Shown: one piece after another, positions 8,540 through 16,507 of the stretch
Position numbering within the stretch: the stretch's first letter is position 1
Layout: each line of letters opens with the position of its first letter
NCBI GenBank assembly: GCA_039930045.1
Contig: JBDSQB010000005.1
Location: forward strand, 62,001-126,000
Source of the DNA: Chthoniobacterales bacterium
GTDB taxonomy: Bacteria > Verrucomicrobiota > Verrucomicrobiia > Chthoniobacterales > DASVRZ01
Length of the DNA stretch: 64,000 nt
Direction: 5' to 3'
Position numbers and translations under genes: made by a program
Notes under the pieces: model-generated
Seen by the model: only the letters and a program-made list of their open reading frames with translations
Database searches by the model: none
Told to the model about the DNA's origin: nothing

Positions 8540-10012
8540 TTGAGGCTGGACTTATTTGAACGGCGTCCCTATCTCCGGTTCGTGCTGATTCAGGAAAAAC
8601 CACACGTTCATTTCATCGGAATCTGTGGCAAGGCCATGGGCGGTATCGCCGCTGCCCTCATGCGGCAGGGCTGGAAAATCACCGGCTCCGACGAGGCGCA
8701 TTATTCGCCGATGAAAGAATTTCTGGAGGCGGCCTCTGTCCCGGTGAGCACGCCTTACAGCGTGAAAAACATTCCGCCCGACACGACGCTCGTGGTCGTG
8801 GGCAAACGCGTTTCCGAGGACAATGTCGAACTCCGCCACATCATCAAAAAAGGGCTGCCGTTCCAATCGTTCCCCGAGTTTCTCCACGGGCAATTTCTCC
8901 AGCACTCGCGCAACGCCGTCGTCGCCGGTGGCGTCGGAAAAACCACGACCTCGGCGATGCTCACCTGGATTCTGGAATCCGCCGGTCGCCAGCCGGATTA
9001 CCTCATCGGGGGACTCGCGAAAAACCTGGACCAGCCCGCCCGTTTTGCCGGGGAAAAATTCACCGTGCTGGAAGGCGACGAATACGCCTCCTGCTTCCAT
9101 GATTCGCGCCCGAAGTTTCTCCATTACCGGCCCGAGGTCGCGGTCGTGACTAACATCATCGAGGACCATCCCGATCTGTATCCGCAGCTCTCGGATTTGG
9201 TCGCGGTTTTTGCCCGCCTCACCGCGCTGCTGCCCGCTCACGGTTGTCTGATTCTTTCCGCTGACGATCCAAATGCAACTCCGCTCGCCGCGACCGCGAG
9301 TTGCGAAGTGATCACCGTCGGCACGGAGAAATCGGCCACGCAGCGCATCACCGGAATCGACTTAGACTCGCATCGGTCCTCCTTCCGATTTCTGAATACT
9401 CACTTCACGCTACCGCTCTGCGGACTCATGAACATTCGCAACGCCGCGATAGCCGCCGCCGCTGCCGCCCATTGGAATGTAACTCCCGCGGAATCCGCCG
9501 CGGCGCTGCGCACCTTTCGCGGAGTCGCCAATCGGCAGGAGGAAAAAAAGATCGGGAGTTGCAGTGTGATCCACGACAAGGCGTCGCATCCGTTTTCGCT
9601 AGTCGGATTGTTGCAGGCGCTGCGCCAGCGGCATCCGGATCGCCGCGTGGTTTCCATCATCCAGCCCCGCGCGACCGGCGGCAAAGGCTGGGTCTATCAG
9701 AAGGATTTGCCCGAGGCACTGGCGGGCTTCGACAAGGTCATCATCGCCGCCGCCTATGAGCACAAACCGCAGCGCCAGCAGGCTTGGGAAAATACGCCAT
9801 TTTGCACCGACTCTCTCGCCAATGATCTTGCCGCCCAGGGAACTGACGTAACCGTGGTGACGCCCCTCACTGAGGAAAGCCTGCTTCAGGAACTGCTGCC
9901 CGGAGACGTGATTCTCATCTCGATGTCCGAGCAGGCGGCGGCGCAAAAAGCCCTCGTGGAGAGAACGCTGCTAACATTGAAAAGGCGCGGGTTGGCTACG
10001 GTTTCCATTTAG
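8540..10012 (+). CDS. mpl: Mpl-like UDP-N-acetylmuramate:peptide ligase
   Basis: A 490-residue Mur-ligase family protein of the Mpl type, which reattaches recovered murein tripeptide to UDP-MurNAc in cell-wall recycling. An N-terminal Rossmann domain (HVHFIGICGKAMGGIAAAL) is followed by the ATP loop GVGKTTTSAML at about 131-141. The central domain motif VLEGDEYASCFHDSRPKFLHY and NIIEDHPDLYP are both typical of Mpl, and the C-terminal domain carries KASHPFS and QPRATGGKG. The TTG at 8540 is chosen because GGAG lies 5 bases upstream; a GTG at 8582 has no such signal. The P-loop reads GGVGKTTT where the family normally has a histidine before GKTTT. The exact substrate cannot be decided from sequence alone. 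Confidence 0.85.
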   Translation: MRLDLFERRPYLRFVLIQEKPHVHFIGICGKAMGGIAAALMRQGWKITGSDEAHYSPMKEFLEAASVPVSTPYSVKNIPPDTTLVVVGKRVSEDNVELRHIIKKGLPFQSFPEFLHGQFLQHSRNAVVAGGVGKTTTSAMLTWILESAGRQPDYLIGGLAKNLDQPARFAGEKFTVLEGDEYASCFHDSRPKFLHYRPEVAVVTNIIEDHPDLYPQLSDLVAVFARLTALLPAHGCLILSADDPNATPLAATASCEVITVGTEKSATQRITGIDLDSHRSSFRFLNTHFTLPLCGLMNIRNAAIAAAAAAHWNVTPAESAAALRTFRGVANRQEEKKIGSCSVIHDKASHPFSLVGLLQALRQRHPDRRVVSIIQPRATGGKGWVYQKDLPEALAGFDKVIIAAAYEHKPQRQQAWENTPFCTDSLANDLAAQGTDVTVVTPLTEESLLQELLPGDVILISMSEQAAAQKALVERTLLTLKRRGLATVSI

Positions 10013-10014
10013 GA

Positions 10015-10079
10015 GGCACTTAAGGACAAGTGCCGCTCCAGTAGGCGTCTCCATTGGAGGGCATCTGTCCTCAGATGCC
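10015..10079. repeat. Pair of short perfect hairpins between convergent genes
   Basis: Two inverted repeats fill the 75-base gap between the convergent Mpl and glycosyltransferase genes. The first is GGCACTT at 10015-10021 with AAGTGCC at 10028-10034. The second is GGCATCTG at 10060-10067 with CAGATGCC at 10072-10079 and a 4-base loop. A smaller CTCC/GGAG stem lies between them. There is no T-run, so this is either a bidirectional terminator-like structure or a REP-like element. Confidence 0.6.
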
Positions 10080-10087
10080 AGGATTTT

Positions 10088-11638
10088 TCAGACTCGCGTC
10101 AGCCAACGCCAGAGACGGGCGCGCAAGCTGCGGCCTTTTCCACGGCGCTCGTTTTCCGATTCGAGTTTGGTTAGTTTCTGCTCCAGACGTTTGCGTTGTT
10201 CCTGCAAGAAATCGATGCGCTCGCGCTGCTTGTGCAGTGTTTCCGTGAGGCGAATGTGAGTCGTGTCCAACTTCTCGGCAGCCACGTCCGGCGCGAGCCA
10301 GGCCGTTTGTTGAGTGTGGATGACCGTTTTTAGGAGCAGTTGCAGCGCGCGTTTGTCGCGTTCGAGTTCCATTTCCTCGGGTGGATTTTTTCCCGCGAGA
10401 ATATTTTCCAGCGTCCCGGCGAAGACGCGCGGGTGATGCGTTTTGTCGTAGGCGAGCCGCATCTCACGGGACAATTTCTCCAGCGTTTCGCGGTTGCCAA
10501 CCTCCCGCAAAACCGATGTCAGATTTTCCGGCGTGCTCCAGGTAAGTCCGCCTGGAATCTCGCTTCCGCAGCCCATCAGCGCCCGCTCGGGACGCTCCGA
10601 ATAACGCAGATGCGGCGTGGCCGACGCCAGCACCTCGGCATTGGTTCGCGCGCCATTCACCGGGAACGAGGAGAAGTAAACGTCGCACGCCTGCTCCCAG
10701 AGAAACGCGCTGAGCGACGGCGTCCATTCGACGTGAATGAACCGGTCGGCGGAAATATTTTCCCGAGCTAGAACCCTCGCAATTTCCCCTAGCATTTTGC
10801 CACCGAGCTGTCCCACGTGATAATGCCAGCCGCCGGTGCTGCGCAGGATCACGGCCACGATCTCGGCATAGCTGTGCGCGTGCAGCCGCTGATATTTGGC
10901 CGGCCCGCCGCAGGTGGCGGTGACGAGATTTCCCCGGGTTAGAAAACCCACCGGACGCGGCCCCGGATCAGGCGATGTTAGGAGGAGCAGATTCGACTTC
11001 AACCCGAGGAAGCGCGTGACGGAGGACGCAGTGGGATTGAGGTCGATGATTTGCACTCCGGGGAGGAAAAGTCCGAAGCTGGGGATGCTGTCCGCGTGAT
11101 GCACCAGGACGCGTTGCGATGCGATCCACGGCTGGCACGCGGCGACCGCCACCGGATCGTGCGGATGCTGGAATAAAAAAAGCCGTCGCGGCCGCAATGT
11201 TAGGAGGATTCGAAGCAATTCATCGAGGCGTTCCTCGAAGGACGCGCTGGTTAGAAACGTCGTTTTATCTGCGCCGATGCGGGTGCGCGACTGGGTGTTT
11301 TCCGGCAACGGCGACACGTTGAGCTGGAGGACATTCGTTACAATCAAATGCGACTCGACTGTGTTTCCCAGCGCCTCGACAAAGTCGCCGATCAGCGGAG
11401 TGTGACCTCCAAATGGATAGAGCTGTGTCGCGAGATAAACGTCGCATTTCCTCTCCGCATCGGACGCCTGACCAACCTCCTCCGCATGAGCCGCCAGCCA
11501 CTCCTGGCCGATCTGATAGAGCTGCGCGTCGAAGCTGGGAACACCGAGGCAGCGCGCGCCGAGCCCCGGCTGGTCGTGGAGCTTGCGCATCTGGAGGCTG
11601 AGCGTTTTCAGCGGACTGAATGGGGCGTGATCCTTCAC
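10088..11638 (-). CDS. Glycosyltransferase-like protein with C-terminal coiled coil
   Basis: 516 residues, GTG start at 11638 overlapping the previous gene's stop by 4 bases (GTGA), so translation is probably coupled. The N-terminal half contains AEERKCDVYLATQLYP-type beta-strand/loop segments and LYPFGGHTPLIGDFVEAL, resembling the donor/acceptor start of GT-B transferases. The middle has HVEWTPSLSAFLWEQACDVYFSSFPVNGARTNAEVLAS-like features, as in the nucleotide-sugar binding half. The last 80 residues form a long charged coiled coil ending in a basic patch (LRARLWRWLTRV), possibly membrane-associated. The specific reaction is unknown. The three linked transferase genes suggest surface glycan or glycoprotein synthesis. 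Confidence 0.6.
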   Translation of the reverse strand: MKDHAPFSPLKTLSLQMRKLHDQPGLGARCLGVPSFDAQLYQIGQEWLAAHAEEVGQASDAERKCDVYLATQLYPFGGHTPLIGDFVEALGNTVESHLIVTNVLQLNVSPLPENTQSRTRIGADKTTFLTSASFEERLDELLRILLTLRPRRLFLFQHPHDPVAVAACQPWIASQRVLVHHADSIPSFGLFLPGVQIIDLNPTASSVTRFLGLKSNLLLLTSPDPGPRPVGFLTRGNLVTATCGGPAKYQRLHAHSYAEIVAVILRSTGGWHYHVGQLGGKMLGEIARVLARENISADRFIHVEWTPSLSAFLWEQACDVYFSSFPVNGARTNAEVLASATPHLRYSERPERALMGCGSEIPGGLTWSTPENLTSVLREVGNRETLEKLSREMRLAYDKTHHPRVFAGTLENILAGKNPPEEMELERDKRALQLLLKTVIHTQQTAWLAPDVAAEKLDTTHIRLTETLHKQRERIDFLQEQRKRLEQKLTKLESENERRGKGRSLRARLWRWLTRV

Positions 11639-12741
11639 AATGTTAGTCGGTGTTTGACCATTTCCATTTGAGTTAGAAGCTGATGGACGGCGCTCGTTCT
11701 GGTGGAGTGGACTCCGTTTTGCAGTTCATCCGTGATCCTAACAATGGGAACCAGCCGACGCATGTAGTGCGAGAGTGCCAGAAGTTCCTCGCGCACGTCA
11801 ATTTTCGTCGTGCGGTGCCGCTCGATCACGCGCTCGTAGAGTGCGGTCAAAGTCCGCACCGCGTCGCGTGAGTCGGCTTCGATCCGTATCCGCTCCGTCA
11901 CAAGTTTGCAGCGCGCTGGAGAAAAGTGGAGGAGCTGGCGCGAGATTTCCTCCACAGACGGCGGTGGTGAATTCACAGCGATGGAGAAATTGACCTGCCG
12001 ATAGCGGTCGAAGTTTGCCGGTGTCACCATTTCACCGCAACTCGTGCGGCCCAGAACCACGACGGCGCAACCGCAGGCCAGCGCCTCGATGGCGGAGCGT
12101 CCCGAGGCGAAGACGACATCGTAGTTAGGAAGGATGTTTTCCGGGTCGCCGATCATCCTTTCGAAATTGCGTCCAATCCAATCCAACTCGATTCCCATTG
12201 CGGCGGCGGCGCTCTCGACCGCCAGCGCGTTCGGGCTGTTGCGGTGAGAAAATTTGTTGTAGAAAAGTCCCCGTCGCGGCCGCTGTGGAAGTTTCCTAAC
12301 CTGACAAAACCTCCGTGGATCGACGCCATTGAGAAAGACATCGACGCTGTCGGGAGTTAGATTGTATTCGATCATCATCCGCTCCCGCAGCGTGCGCGAC
12401 ATGGCCAGATAATGGTGGATGCGTGGGTGTTTCGGCACGCTCTCGCGCCAGACTGCACCATGGCAATGGTAGATCGCGGGAATGTTAGGAAGTGCCGTGA
12501 GCGCCGTCATTGCATCCATGTGGTGCTGGGCGTGAATGATGTCTGGCGGCTCCGGAAGATTCTCCAGATCATCAACCGATTGGATAACATCGATGCCTCT
12601 GAAATGATCCGCATCCTGCGGATCGGCGCTGTAAACCATCACGCTGTGGCCGCAGTTTTGCAGATCGCCTGCGAGGTCGCGCATGAAGGATTCCGCGCCG
12701 CCGCGCACGTGCAGGGTGTTGTTAGTAATGAGCACCCGCAT
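11635..12741 (-). CDS. Glycosyltransferase family 4-like protein, copy 1
   Basis: 368 residues, ATG at 12741. The N-terminus MRVLITNNTLHVRGGAESF is a GT-B nucleotide-fold opening with the glycine-rich acceptor loop. The second domain has VVFASGRSAIEALACGCAVVVLG, corresponding to the EALACG motif that holds the nucleotide sugar in GT4-type enzymes. No signal peptide or TM helix is seen, so it is probably cytoplasmic or peripheral. It is a clear paralogue of the gene just upstream: the two share many long identical strings, for example the HCHGAVWRE region and SAIEALACGCAVV. It sits 6 bases after that gene and overlaps the next by 4. The sugar and acceptor are unknown. Confidence 0.8.
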   Translation of the reverse strand: MRVLITNNTLHVRGGAESFMRDLAGDLQNCGHSVMVYSADPQDADHFRGIDVIQSVDDLENLPEPPDIIHAQHHMDAMTALTALPNIPAIYHCHGAVWRESVPKHPRIHHYLAMSRTLRERMMIEYNLTPDSVDVFLNGVDPRRFCQVRKLPQRPRRGLFYNKFSHRNSPNALAVESAAAAMGIELDWIGRNFERMIGDPENILPNYDVVFASGRSAIEALACGCAVVVLGRTSCGEMVTPANFDRYRQVNFSIAVNSPPPSVEEISRQLLHFSPARCKLVTERIRIEADSRDAVRTLTALYERVIERHRTTKIDVREELLALSHYMRRLVPIVRITDELQNGVHSTRTSAVHQLLTQMEMVKHRLTL

Positions 12742-12747
12742 GTGAAG

Positions 12748-13866
12748 TTAGCGTGGCTGGGCGAATTGCTCCATGACCCATGTTAGCTGCGCCTGAAGTT
12801 CGAGGGCGGCGCTGGCCGGCGACGCGGGCAGGCCGTCATTCTTCTGCAACTCGTCCGTGCTTTTGATCAGCGGCACGAGCCGTCGCAAATAACGCGAGAT
12901 CGCCAGGATTTCCTCGCAATGATCGGGCTCGCGCGCCTGATGCCGGGCGATGACTTGCTCGTAGATTTCCACGAGCGAATCGATGGATTTGCGGCAGTCG
13001 GCCTCGGTGCGCAGCCGGGCCGTGACTTCGCGGCAGCGAGTGGGGGAATAACGCTGCAACTCGCGCGTGATTTCTTCCGCAGATGGCGGTGCAGAATTGA
13101 CAGCGATGGAGAAATTGACCTCGCGAAAGCGGTCGAAGTTTTCCGGCGTCACCATTTCACCGCAACTCGTCTGGCCGAGAATCACCACGGCGCAACCGCA
13201 GGCCAGCGCCTCGATGGCGGAGCGGCCCGAGGCGAAGACCACGTCGTAGGTCGGCAGGACGATTTCCGGATCGTAAATGTAGTTTCCAAAGCGCTGGCCA
13301 ATCAAATCCAACTCGATTCCGGCCGCCGCCGTGGCTGCCTTTGCCGCGTGCACGGTCGCGCTGTCCGCATCGTGAACGCGGCTGTAAAAGATCGCGCGCC
13401 GTGGCGTTTCCGGAAGCTGGCGAATGTTAGGAAACAGTCGCGGGTTCACCCCATTCAGGAAAACATCCACATCGGAGGGATCGATGTTAGATTCGATCGT
13501 CATGCGTTCCGCGAGAGTGCGTGACATCGCTAGATAACGATAGATGCGCGGGTGCTTCGGCACGCATTCGCGCCAGACCGCGCCGTGGCAATGATAGATC
13601 GCAGGCACCCCAGGCAACGCCGTCAGCGCGGTCATGGCCTCAAGGTGATGCTGGGCATGAATGATGTCCGGCGGCATCGGTAGGTTGGCGAGGTCGGTGG
13701 TCACGGGAACGACGTCGCTCTCGAGGAGGCGCTCGCCTTCTTTCAAGCTGCTCGTGTAAGCCATGACGACGTGGCCAAGGTTTTGCAAATCGCGGGCAAG
13801 ATCACGCACGAAGGTTTGCGAACCGCCGCGCCGATGGAGGGAGGTGTTGGTGATGAGGACTCTCAA
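12748..13866 (-). CDS. Glycosyltransferase family 4-like protein, copy 2
   Basis: 372 residues if translation starts at the TTG at 13866, which gives LRVLITNTSLHRRGGSQTF and aligns exactly with the start of its paralogue. A longer in-frame reading to 14067 adds a low-complexity basic stretch that runs into the aldo/keto reductase remnant, so it is rejected. Key regions are the N-terminal Rossmann half, HCHGAVWRECVPKHPRIYRYLAMSRTL, and ASGRSAIEALACGCAVVILGQ in the donor-binding half. It is the first of three transferase genes in one tight cluster. No Shine-Dalgarno sequence is seen before the TTG, so the start rests on paralogue alignment. Confidence 0.78.
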   Translation of the reverse strand: MRVLITNTSLHRRGGSQTFVRDLARDLQNLGHVVMAYTSSLKEGERLLESDVVPVTTDLANLPMPPDIIHAQHHLEAMTALTALPGVPAIYHCHGAVWRECVPKHPRIYRYLAMSRTLAERMTIESNIDPSDVDVFLNGVNPRLFPNIRQLPETPRRAIFYSRVHDADSATVHAAKAATAAAGIELDLIGQRFGNYIYDPEIVLPTYDVVFASGRSAIEALACGCAVVILGQTSCGEMVTPENFDRFREVNFSIAVNSAPPSAEEITRELQRYSPTRCREVTARLRTEADCRKSIDSLVEIYEQVIARHQAREPDHCEEILAISRYLRRLVPLIKSTDELQKNDGLPASPASAALELQAQLTWVMEQFAQPR

Positions 13867-13912
13867 GGAGCCCAGAAAAACGACTTTAAACAGAAGAGTC
13901 CAGCCACTTCCC

Positions 13913-14221
13913 TCAGACCGCCTGCGTGGGGTAGCCGAGCCATTCCGGTTTCTTGGCGGAGCCGTCGAAAAAGGGCGTCGTCTTGTAAAGTTCGTAGGCT
14001 CCATGAGCCGCCGAGGCGCGCGTGCGGTCGAGGATTTTGGCCAGTTTCTCCTCGGGATAACGCTCAAAGGATTTCGCCGCCGTGATGGCTTGGTCGAGGA
14101 TTTCCATGCGTTCGCAACCGGTGATCACGACCGAAGTCGGCAACCCGAGCGCGTAATGCAGGCACTCGATGGCCGAGACGACAGTCAGCAAGATGGCGAA
14201 ACCATCCGAGTTGCATTTCAA
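13913..14221 (-). pseudogene. C-terminal remnant of an aldo/keto reductase
   Basis: The open frame gives about 88 residues that look like the end of an aldo/keto reductase: AIECLHYALGLPTSVVITGC, then MEILDQAITAAKSF, then ELYKTTPFFDGSAKKPEWLGY. The catalytic barrel (D-Y-K-H tetrad) is absent. The first 15 residues or so do not look like the family, and immediately upstream lies the intact end of another gene. I infer a deletion that fused the tail of an old aldo/keto reductase gene to the neighbourhood of the present gene at 14239. It might still be transcribed, but no complete enzyme can be made. Confidence 0.72.
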
Positions 14222-14238
14222 TCTGCTGCGCTGCTGCG

Positions 14239-16032
14239 CTACTGTTCCTGGCTTTCGGGAGATGACGCCTCAACCGGTGCTGTAGTCTCCTGACGAGGCG
14301 TTTCCGTGGCGGCTTTGGCTTCCGCCGCTGCCTCGGCCTGGATCGCTTTCGGACCCATCGGCAAATCGAATGTGCCGTCGGAAAACTCGATGACGTGTCC
14401 TTGACGAATGAGCCAGTAAAGATCGCCGATCAGACTGTGTTTCAGCGACAATTTTTCATCGTCGGTCGCGCCCACATTGTTGCCGAGAATTTTCTCGGCG
14501 AGACCTTTGCGGTCGATGCCGGGATGCGCGTGAATCGTTTGCAACACGGTTCGAATGGAACTCGAAAGCGACTCTGATCTGTCATCCAAAAACGACGGCT
14601 TCAACGACGAGATGAGCAGGACGCGTTTCTTGAATTTGAAGATGTGCAGATTCTGCTCGTTGAACTTCACCCGGATCGCATTGACCAGACCGAGCGGGTA
14701 ACGCATTTCGGCTTCCCAGGCCATGCGAACGGAGGCGGTGAGGCGGCGGTCCGTGAGGTTGCGCGCTTCCTGACCCGTCAACGTCTCGGCTTCGACTTCA
14801 GTGATCAAGTTTGGGAGAATTTCCTTACGGAAATAAGCCTCGGCCTCGGACTTACTGGCGAAAGTCAGGCCGCTGCTGGCCGGTGGTTCCGCGATTGGCG
14901 CTTCGTCGGCAGGCGCTTCTTCAACCGGAGTTTCAGCAGGCGTTTCCTCCAAGACCGGAGTTTCATCCGTATGGACGGAAAGCTCGGTGGTGTTAACCAC
15001 GGTTGTCTCTGTAACCACTTCACTTCCAACGGGTTCCTCGGGAGTTACATACGACTCAGTGACGGGCTGGACTTCGGCCTTCGGTGCTGACAGTTCAGCC
15101 TGCTCCCCGGGAGTGAGGAGAAGGTAGGTTTCGAGCCGGCGCGACTCGGTTTTCCATTGCTCGACGGCTTCCGGGTTGTTGGTCGTCTCGATGTTGCTTT
15201 TGTATTCCTGAAAGCTCATCCGGCGGCTGAAACGCTCCTCGTATTCCTTGTGCAGCGCGGGCTGGAACGAGTGGTGATTGGTTGGGCCAAAGATTTTGCC
15301 GGTGAGCCGGCTGCGGGCGACAGAGGCAAAATTTCCCTTGATCTCGGGGGCTTCCGTTACTTCGACGCGGAAGAAATTTTTCCAGAGTTCCTGAAAGGCG
15401 ATGCTCTCCAGGCGTCCGCGCTCGGTGGCGAAATGAGAGGTGTTTTGCAGCTTGAACAGCTTCGACTCCGGCAGTGGTTTGATGACAACATGATGACGCT
15501 CAGGACGTTGCAGGAACATTTTTGCGACGCCAAAAAGCGGATAGGCAATCGGGGCCGACTTGAGTTGCTCGGTGACTTTTTCGAGGGCGTGCTGCTCGGG
15601 CAGGAAGGTGATGGAGACCTTGGCCGGACGTTCCTCGGGCTGCGGCGGGCGCTGTTCCTGTCGGCGGTCGGGCGGACCATTGCGGCGGTCGCGGTTATCT
15701 GGACGACCCGAGTCACGGCGCGGTCCGCGATTTTCCGGAGGCCGGCTGCTTGGATTACTCTGCGGAGGACGAGAACCTCCGCCGCCCTGTGGACCCGAGG
15801 GACGCTGCGAATTGCGGCTGTTTTGATCGCGTCCGCCGCCGCCACCTTGGGCGGGACGTGGGCCGCGTCGGAAATCACCACCGCCATCGCGGCCACCCCG
15901 GCGCGGGGCACGATCTTCGCCGTCGAAGTTGGCGTAATTGGCCGGGGCGCTGTTTTCCTCTTTCAACCAGGAAGGCAAGAAACGGAGGTCGAGCGCATTG
16001 GACTCGGGGGCGGAATTTTCGGGGTCACTCAT
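14239..16032 (-). CDS. Unknown protein with disordered RG-rich N-terminus and winged-helix-like C-terminus
   Basis: 597 residues from ATG at 16032 (MSDPENSAPESNALDLRFLPS). A longer reading adds 43 residues of unlikely leader. Residues about 40-140 are a low-complexity Gly/Arg/Pro/Gln stretch (RRGGRDGGGDFRRG and similar), like RGG-type RNA-binding tails. A folded region of about 200 residues (ITFLPEQHALEKVTEQLKS onward) follows, then an acidic Val/Thr/Glu/Pro linker. The C-terminal domain includes TIHAHPGIDRKGLAEKIL and DLYWLIRQGHVIEFSDGTF, which looks like a winged helix. I do not recognise a named family. Single-strand nucleic-acid binding is a reasonable guess only. It is divergent from acpP. 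Confidence 0.7.
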   Translation of the reverse strand: MSDPENSAPESNALDLRFLPSWLKEENSAPANYANFDGEDRAPRRGGRDGGGDFRRGPRPAQGGGGGRDQNSRNSQRPSGPQGGGGSRPPQSNPSSRPPENRGPRRDSGRPDNRDRRNGPPDRRQEQRPPQPEERPAKVSITFLPEQHALEKVTEQLKSAPIAYPLFGVAKMFLQRPERHHVVIKPLPESKLFKLQNTSHFATERGRLESIAFQELWKNFFRVEVTEAPEIKGNFASVARSRLTGKIFGPTNHHSFQPALHKEYEERFSRRMSFQEYKSNIETTNNPEAVEQWKTESRRLETYLLLTPGEQAELSAPKAEVQPVTESYVTPEEPVGSEVVTETTVVNTTELSVHTDETPVLEETPAETPVEEAPADEAPIAEPPASSGLTFASKSEAEAYFRKEILPNLITEVEAETLTGQEARNLTDRRLTASVRMAWEAEMRYPLGLVNAIRVKFNEQNLHIFKFKKRVLLISSLKPSFLDDRSESLSSSIRTVLQTIHAHPGIDRKGLAEKILGNNVGATDDEKLSLKHSLIGDLYWLIRQGHVIEFSDGTFDLPMGPKAIQAEAAAEAKAATETPRQETTAPVEASSPESQEQ

Positions 16033-16195
16033 AACGGAAAGGGCGGTTGGGGCAACGAGGTTAACGGACAATCCGGGGAAAGGCGTGCGAAAAAGATGGG
16101 AAACCCGAAAATTTATATGTTGCCAAGGTGCCGGTTCGTTATTAAGCGTAGCCCCTGCCAATTAAACCCTAGAATTTAAACACCCTAAAAACATT

Positions 16196-16438
16196 ATGTC
16201 GGACAAAACAGTCGAAGAAAAAGTAAAAGACATCATCGTCGAGCAACTCGGCGTCAATCCAGAGCAAGTCGTCACCTCGGCTTCCTTCATTGAAGACCTC
16301 GGTGCGGATTCCCTCGATACGGTGGAATTGGTCATGGCTTTCGAAGAAGAATTCAACGTCGAAGTCCCTGACGAAGACGCTGAAAAACTTCAGAGCGTGG
16401 GCGATGTCGTCAAATACATCGAAGAGAAGGCCAAATAA
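16196..16438 (+). CDS. acpP: Acyl carrier protein
   Basis: An 80-residue acidic helical protein with the 4'-phosphopantetheine attachment serine S39 in [20 protein letters not shown], the textbook ACP motif. It carries growing acyl chains in fatty-acid synthesis as a cytoplasmic protein. Length and composition are standard. No fab genes flank it here: it stands alone, divergent from the RG-rich protein and followed by a strong terminator, so it appears monocistronic. Confidence 0.97.
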   Translation: MSDKTVEEKVKDIIVEQLGVNPEQVVTSASFIEDLGADSLDTVELVMAFEEEFNVEVPDEDAEKLQSVGDVVKYIEEKAK

Positions 16439-16462
16439 AGTTTTCTAAAAGATCATCATTTG

Positions 16463-16493
16463 AAAAAGGCACGGCTTCGGTCGTGCCTTTTTT
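16463..16493 (+). terminator. Rho-independent terminator of acpP
   Basis: GGCACG (16468-16473) pairs with CGTGCC (16482-16487) around an 8-base loop, flanked by A5 on the left and T6 on the right. The symmetric A and T runs would allow it to work for the convergent DUF2339 gene as well. Confidence 0.93.
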
Positions 16494-16507
16494 ATTGGGC
16501 AAATGGG

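Noticed and set aside
12748-14067. Longer 439-residue version of glycosyltransferase copy 2
   Set aside because: The extra N-terminus is basic low-complexity sequence overlapping the aldo/keto reductase remnant, and the paralogue aligns from the TTG at 13866.
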